Source: DASRHY01 sp046765875
GTDB taxonomy: Bacteria > Actinomycetota > Actinomycetes > Propionibacteriales > Kribbellaceae
Direction of reading: 5' to 3'
Assembly: GCA_046765875.1 (NCBI GenBank)
Contig: JBKPSJ010000273.1
Span: forward strand, 1-7,956
Length of the DNA stretch: 7,956 bases
The position numbers were made by a program, and so were the translations under genes. Below the pieces are notes generated by a model, which worked only from the letters and a program-made list of their open reading frames with translations, did no database searches and was not told the DNA's origin. This document shows positions 5,518 to 7,956 of the stretch, piece after piece; the first letter of the stretch is position 1; every line of letters begins with the position of its first letter.

Positions 5518-5560
5518 AACCGGCATCCACGACTGAGCCCGCACTCACAGTCCGCCGGTT
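5518..5560 (-). terminator. Imperfect hairpin after the alpha/beta hydrolase
   Basis: AACCGGC (5518-5524) pairs with GCCGGTT (5554-5560). Inside this, GACTG (5531-5535) pairs with CAGTC (5548-5552). The structure begins at the hydrolase stop codon and is a reasonable terminator, though interrupted by internal loops and without a T-tract. Confidence 0.35.
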
Positions 5561-6374
5561 ATGAGCCGACGCGGTCGGCGAGGGCGATGATGGTGGCAAC
5601 CAAGCGGGGGCCGTCGAGCAGCGAGCGGTCGTTGTGGTCGGCACCGGAAATCTCCACAACCGCGTGCAGGCTGCGCGCAGCCGCTGCCACGGTCCGGCTC
5701 TGCTGCGCCGGGACCACGGTGTCGGCACTGCCATAGACCACAACGACCGGCACATCGATCGTCGCCAGCTGTTCGGCCAGCGGATACCGGTCCCTGAGCA
5801 GCAGCCGGACCGGCAGGAACGGATAGTGCACATGCCCGACCGAGGCGAGGTCGACGAACGGCGACCGCAGGACCAGCCCGCGCGGCGGGATCTCGGTGGC
5901 CAGTTCGGTGACGACGGCCGCGCCGAGGCTCTCACCGAAGTACAGGATGCTGTCCGGCGGTATGCCCGCATTCTCGACCAGGAACCGCTGCGCCGCACGT
6001 ACGTCCAGAGCCAGGCCCTTCTCGTCAGGGCTGCCCGGGTTGCCGCCATACCCGCGGTAGTCGAACAGCAGCACCGTCAGCCCCTCCGCCGCGAGCGCAC
6101 GAGCGAGCGGCGCACGTACCGACCTGTTGCCGGCGTTGCCATTGGCAACGAGTACGGCGAGACCGCGATCGGGCTCTGTGGCCGGCACCAGCCAGGCGCC
6201 CAGCCGCAACCCGTCACTGGTCTCGAGCACCACATCCCGTGCGCCCGGCAGCACGGTCGCCGCCGGCGGCATCGCCGCATTGTCCGGCAGGTAGATCAGC
6301 CGCCGCTGGAAGCCCCACAACAGCGCAACCAGCAATACGACGACCGTCGCGACGACCAGCAGGAACCGCACCAC
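5559..6374 (-). CDS. Membrane-anchored alpha/beta hydrolase (Bem46/ABHD13-like)
   Basis: The 271-residue product starts with one hydrophobic helix (about 4-22) followed by Q-R-R-L-I-Y-L-P, the arrangement of the Bem46/ABHD12-13-17 group, so the hydrolase domain is probably anchored outside the membrane. The catalytic triad is visible: S149 in G-E-S-L-G, D218 in V-V-V-Y-G-S-A-D, and H247 in G-A-D-H-N-D. The oxyanion region N-G-N-A-G-N (78-83) and F-D-Y-R-G-Y-G (104-110) are also typical. The substrate is unknown; acyl ester or thioester hydrolysis is the family expectation. GTG at 6374 (followed by a second GTG) is chosen because it sits just before the signal-anchor. There is no Shine-Dalgarno, and CAGACT lies 6 nt upstream, so translation may be leaderless. 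A strong hairpin separates it from the upstream chitinase gene, so they are probably not one operon. Confidence 0.9.
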   Translation of the reverse strand: MVRFLLVVATVVVLLVALLWGFQRRLIYLPDNAAMPPAATVLPGARDVVLETSDGLRLGAWLVPATEPDRGLAVLVANGNAGNRSVRAPLARALAAEGLTVLLFDYRGYGGNPGSPDEKGLALDVRAAQRFLVENAGIPPDSILYFGESLGAAVVTELATEIPPRGLVLRSPFVDLASVGHVHYPFLPVRLLLRDRYPLAEQLATIDVPVVVVYGSADTVVPAQQSRTVAAAARSLHAVVEISGADHNDRSLLDGPRLVATIIALADRVGS

Positions 6375-6380
6375 GACATC

Positions 6381-6386
6381 AGTCTG
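6381..6386 (-). promoter_or_regulatory. Candidate -10 element of the alpha/beta hydrolase
   Basis: CAGACT on the minus strand ends 6 nt before the GTG at 6374. TTCCTT lies 18 bp upstream of it as a poor -35. It is supported mainly by the missing ribosome site and by the identical hexamer before folD. Confidence 0.3.
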
Positions 6387-6410
6387 GCCGCCACCGGGCC
6401 GACGAAGGAA

Positions 6411-6451
6411 TGTCAGGCGACTCCGGAGGGAGGGGGCGGAGCCGCCTGACA
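6411..6451 (-). terminator. Strong terminator hairpin of the chitinase gene
   Basis: TGTCAGGCG-A-CTCCG (6411-6425) pairs with CGGAG-C-CGCCTGACA (6437-6451), giving 14 base pairs with one mismatch and an 11-nt loop. It begins 11 nt after the chitinase stop. On the minus strand it is followed by TTCCTTCGTC, a modest pyrimidine run. This is the best terminator in the window. Confidence 0.75.
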
Positions 6452-6462
6452 GGCTTTGAGGG

Positions 6463-7743
6463 CTAGTGCAGCCCGTCGTGCAGGCCCGCGATCAGCTCCC
6501 CCTGTGACGTGTCGCCGTCCATCGACCAGATCATCACGCCGCCGAGGCCGCGGCCGTCGGCGTACCGGGCCTTGCGCGTCATCTCGACCGGGTCGTCGTA
6601 GGTCCAGAACGTCGTCCCGTCGAATAGCCACGCGAACCCGGCACGGTTGTCGCGGTACAGCGTGTACGACGACAGATTCGCTTTGAGCGCCTTGTAGTCC
6701 TCGGTACCGGCCTCGTACGTGGCTGGTGCGGGCCCCGTCGCGGGTTGGAACAGGCCGTTGTTCTGGTTGCGTACGCCGGTCCAGCCGTGGCTGTAGAACG
6801 GCACACCCATCACCAGCCGGTGCTGCGGTGCACCCCGCTGGAGCAGCGAGTCGATCGTGACCTGCGAGCTGAACGCGACCGGCGACGGATCGCCGGCCGG
6901 CGTCCGCAGCGACGACTGCTGGTTGGTCACCAGCTCCCACGGACCGTGGTAGTCGTACCCCTGCGTTGTTGCGAAGTCGAGGTACTTGAAGAGCTTCTGC
7001 ACTTCATAGCCGGCGTCCATCTTCGCCGGGTCGGCCGGCAGGAACGCGGTGAGGTCGTAGTGCTTGTCGTTGGCCTTGCCGAGCTGGTCGAGCTGGCTGC
7101 GGTATTCGCGCAGCAGCTTGGTGTAGTTCTGCCTGTCCTCGGGCCGGATCACGTTGCCCGCATTGCCCTCACTGGCCGGCCACTCCCAGTCGAGGTCGAC
7201 CCCGTCGAACACACCGGCGGCGGCACCGGGCGGCAGGCCGGGCAGATCGCCGCGCAGCCACATGTCGAGACACGACTTCACATGCGCCTTGCGAGAGGCA
7301 TCGGTCAGCGCTGCGTTGGAGAAGTACGCCGAACCGGTCCAGCCGCCGAGCGAGATGTTCACCCGCAGGTTCGGGTACTTCGCCTTGAGCTGCTTGAACT
7401 GGTTGAGGTTGCCGAACAGCGTCTGGTTCGGATCGTCGGCCTGGCCGCTGACGCTCTCCGTGGCAGAGAACGGCCGCTGGTAGTCGGCCCAGGGGTCGGC
7501 ACTGACGCAGTTGCCCTGCGGATCCAGCAGGCCGAACGCGTAGTTGAGCGTGGTGAGTTTCGCGGCCGACCCGTTGTCGACCAGGTTCTTCGCGAAGAAG
7601 CCGCGAGCGTAGATCCCCCACTGGATGAAGTACCCGACGATCCGATCGCGGTCCGGGCCCTGCTGGGCCCGGGCGGCGGGCGGAGCGATCAGGGCCAGGG
7701 TGAGGGCGGCCGCGACGGACAGAATGGTCCAGCGTCTGGACAT
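6463..7743 (-). CDS. Secreted GH18 chitinase (subfamily A type)
   Basis: The enzyme hydrolyses beta-1,4-GlcNAc linkages in chitin outside the cell. The 426-residue precursor has a signal peptide (S-R-R-W, hydrophobic 6-20, A-R-A cleavage after 26). The GH18 barrel follows: V-G-Y-F-I-Q-W at 36-42, the S-L-G-G motif at 131-134, and the D-G-V-D-L-D-W-E signature with D180, D183, D185 and the acid/base E187. Substrate-assisting Y263, D264 and Y265 follow in Q-G-Y-D-Y, and W406 lies in V-M-I-W-S-M-D-G-D. The segment about 317-380 (Y-S-H-G-W through W-L-F-D-G-T-T-F-W) matches the chitin insertion domain that deepens the cleft in subfamily A, often processive, enzymes. No chitin-binding or fibronectin module is present. 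ATG 7743 has a GAGGTGA ribosome site. A DasR-type operator sits in the promoter, so induction by chitin breakdown products is expected. Confidence 0.96.
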   Translation of the reverse strand: MSRRWTILSVAAALTLALIAPPAARAQQGPDRDRIVGYFIQWGIYARGFFAKNLVDNGSAAKLTTLNYAFGLLDPQGNCVSADPWADYQRPFSATESVSGQADDPNQTLFGNLNQFKQLKAKYPNLRVNISLGGWTGSAYFSNAALTDASRKAHVKSCLDMWLRGDLPGLPPGAAAGVFDGVDLDWEWPASEGNAGNVIRPEDRQNYTKLLREYRSQLDQLGKANDKHYDLTAFLPADPAKMDAGYEVQKLFKYLDFATTQGYDYHGPWELVTNQQSSLRTPAGDPSPVAFSSQVTIDSLLQRGAPQHRLVMGVPFYSHGWTGVRNQNNGLFQPATGPAPATYEAGTEDYKALKANLSSYTLYRDNRAGFAWLFDGTTFWTYDDPVEMTRKARYADGRGLGGVMIWSMDGDTSQGELIAGLHDGLH

Positions 7744-7792
7744 GCGTCACCTCGAGTCTGGGCGGGTCCCGAGCCGCAAGCGAACGCTGTCC

Positions 7793-7822
7793 ACGGTAGG
7801 GCCGTGGTCTAGACCATGTCCA
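7793..7822 (-). promoter_or_regulatory. Chitinase promoter
   Basis: On the minus strand TGGACA (7822-7817, 5 of 6 matches to TTGACA), an 18-bp spacer and TACCGT (7798-7793, fits TANNNT) form a well-spaced sigma-70-type promoter. Transcription would begin near 7786, giving a leader of about 43 nt that contains the GAGGTGA ribosome site. The spacer is largely filled by the palindrome at 7805-7816. Confidence 0.6.
7803..7818. promoter_or_regulatory. DasR-responsive element (dre)-like operator
   Basis: TGGTCTAGACCA (7805-7816) is a perfect 12-bp palindrome identical to the core of the Streptomyces dre consensus, ACTGGTCTAGACCAGT. DasR is a GntR-family (HutC-type) repressor, released by GlcN-6-P/GlcNAc-derived ligands, that controls chitinase and GlcNAc-uptake genes. 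The core also matches the direct-repeat element described upstream of Streptomyces chitinase genes. Lying between -35 and -10, a bound repressor would block RNA polymerase. The outer two bases on each side do not match the 16-bp consensus fully. Confidence 0.75.
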
Positions 7823-7840
7823 TATGTCGGGTCCCGCTGC

Positions 7841-7846
7841 TTAGCT
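7841..7846 (+). promoter_or_regulatory. Candidate -10 element of the epoxide hydrolase
   Basis: TTAGCT ends 7 nt before GTG 7854 and no Shine-Dalgarno intervenes, which suggests a leaderless start. The position 18 bp upstream (TGTCCA, 7817-7822) is a poor -35 and coincides with the opposing chitinase -35. Weak. Confidence 0.25.
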
Positions 7847-7853
7847 GGTCCGC

Positions 7854-7956
7854 GTGCATACGATCGAACCGTTCCGGATCGCCGTGCCGCAGGAAGAGCT
7901 CGACGACCTTTACGAGCGGCTCGACCGCACCCGGTGGCCTTCCCCGCTGCCGGCAT
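7854..7956 (+). CDS. Epoxide hydrolase, N-terminal fragment (runs off the window)
   Basis: The first 34 residues read V-H-T-I-E-P-F-R-I-A-V-P and then a helix E-E-L-D-D-L-Y-E-R-L-D-R-T-R-W-P. This is the classic opening of the epoxide hydrolase N-terminal (EHN) domain that precedes an alpha/beta-hydrolase fold in microsomal-type bacterial epoxide hydrolases. The catalytic domain lies beyond the window, so activity cannot be judged. GTG 7854 is chosen because family members start a few residues before P-F-R-I-x-V-P. It diverges from the chitinase gene across 110 bp that contain the DasR-like operator. Confidence 0.82.
   Translation, partial: MHTIEPFRIAVPQEELDDLYERLDRTRWPSPLPA

Noticed and set aside
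4091..6049. Long minus-strand frame extending folD upstream into a protein of over 900 residues
   Set aside because: The extra part is antisense to the clearly real pirin gene and to other features, and it shows no family resemblance. FolD's normal N-terminus is at 4090.
6218..6229. Second dre-like site, TGGTCTCGAGCA (10 of 12 matches)
   Set aside because: It lies inside the hydrolase coding sequence, encodes conserved-looking residues (V-L-E-T-S) and breaks palindromic symmetry. Chance is sufficient.
6745..7812. Long plus-strand open frame opposite the chitinase
   Set aside because: The composition is that of a GC-rich antisense shadow. The chitinase has all its catalytic residues, a signal peptide and a ribosome site.
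1..7956. Defence island, biosynthetic cluster or mobile element
   Set aside because: The genes are a mix of housekeeping and secreted functions with uniform base composition. There is no transposase, integrase, attachment site or multi-gene cassette that would indicate a novel system.

Overview
The window reads as ordinary chromosome from a high-GC actinobacterium. Coding regions have strongly G/C-biased third codon positions, GTG starts are common, and the closest family resemblances (folD next to a DUF3017 gene next to mdh, a standalone secreted lamin-tail protein, an actinobacterial subfamily-A chitinase) suit Nocardioidaceae/Kribbellaceae or a related order. The genus, Kribbella-like, is an inference from memory of such proteins and not something the sequence proves. 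I see no phage, transposon, CRISPR, tRNA or rRNA.

Layout. (1) 15-473 (+) encodes a small secreted lamin-tail-domain protein that converges on a spermidine-synthase-like methyltransferase fold protein (488-1297, -), with an 11-bp inverted repeat at the junction. (2) Upstream of the latter is a 30-codon stub of a glycerophosphodiester phosphodiesterase gene (1340-1432, -) and then an unassigned stretch leading to mdh. (3) mdh (1646-2635, +) is malate dehydrogenase. It converges across a 322-bp gap on folD-DUF3017 (4090 to 2958, -). The gap holds a tandem array of a 19-bp unit, five direct copies followed by two inverted copies in the same 19-bp phase. (4) folD diverges from a pirin gene (4185-5171, +). 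(5) Pirin converges on a small unknown gene (5203-5451, -) over a strong stem-loop. (6) A membrane-anchored alpha/beta hydrolase (5559-6374, -) and a secreted GH18 chitinase (6463-7743, -) follow, each with its own hairpin downstream. (7) The start of an epoxide hydrolase (7854 to the window end, +) diverges from the chitinase.

Metabolically the window mixes housekeeping functions (TCA-cycle malate dehydrogenase, one-carbon FolD) with secreted or envelope functions (chitinase, LTD protein, anchored hydrolase). The clearest regulatory signal is a perfect 12-bp palindrome, TGGTCTAGACCA, lying in the spacer of a well-formed chitinase promoter. It matches the DasR-responsive element that couples chitinase expression to N-acetylglucosamine in Streptomyces. 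Several genes lack a Shine-Dalgarno sequence and have a -10-like hexamer 6-8 nt before the start codon, so they look leaderless. I found no convincing undescribed multi-gene system here. The items most worth a second look are the DasR-type operator, the 19-bp repeat array and the decayed phosphodiesterase gene.
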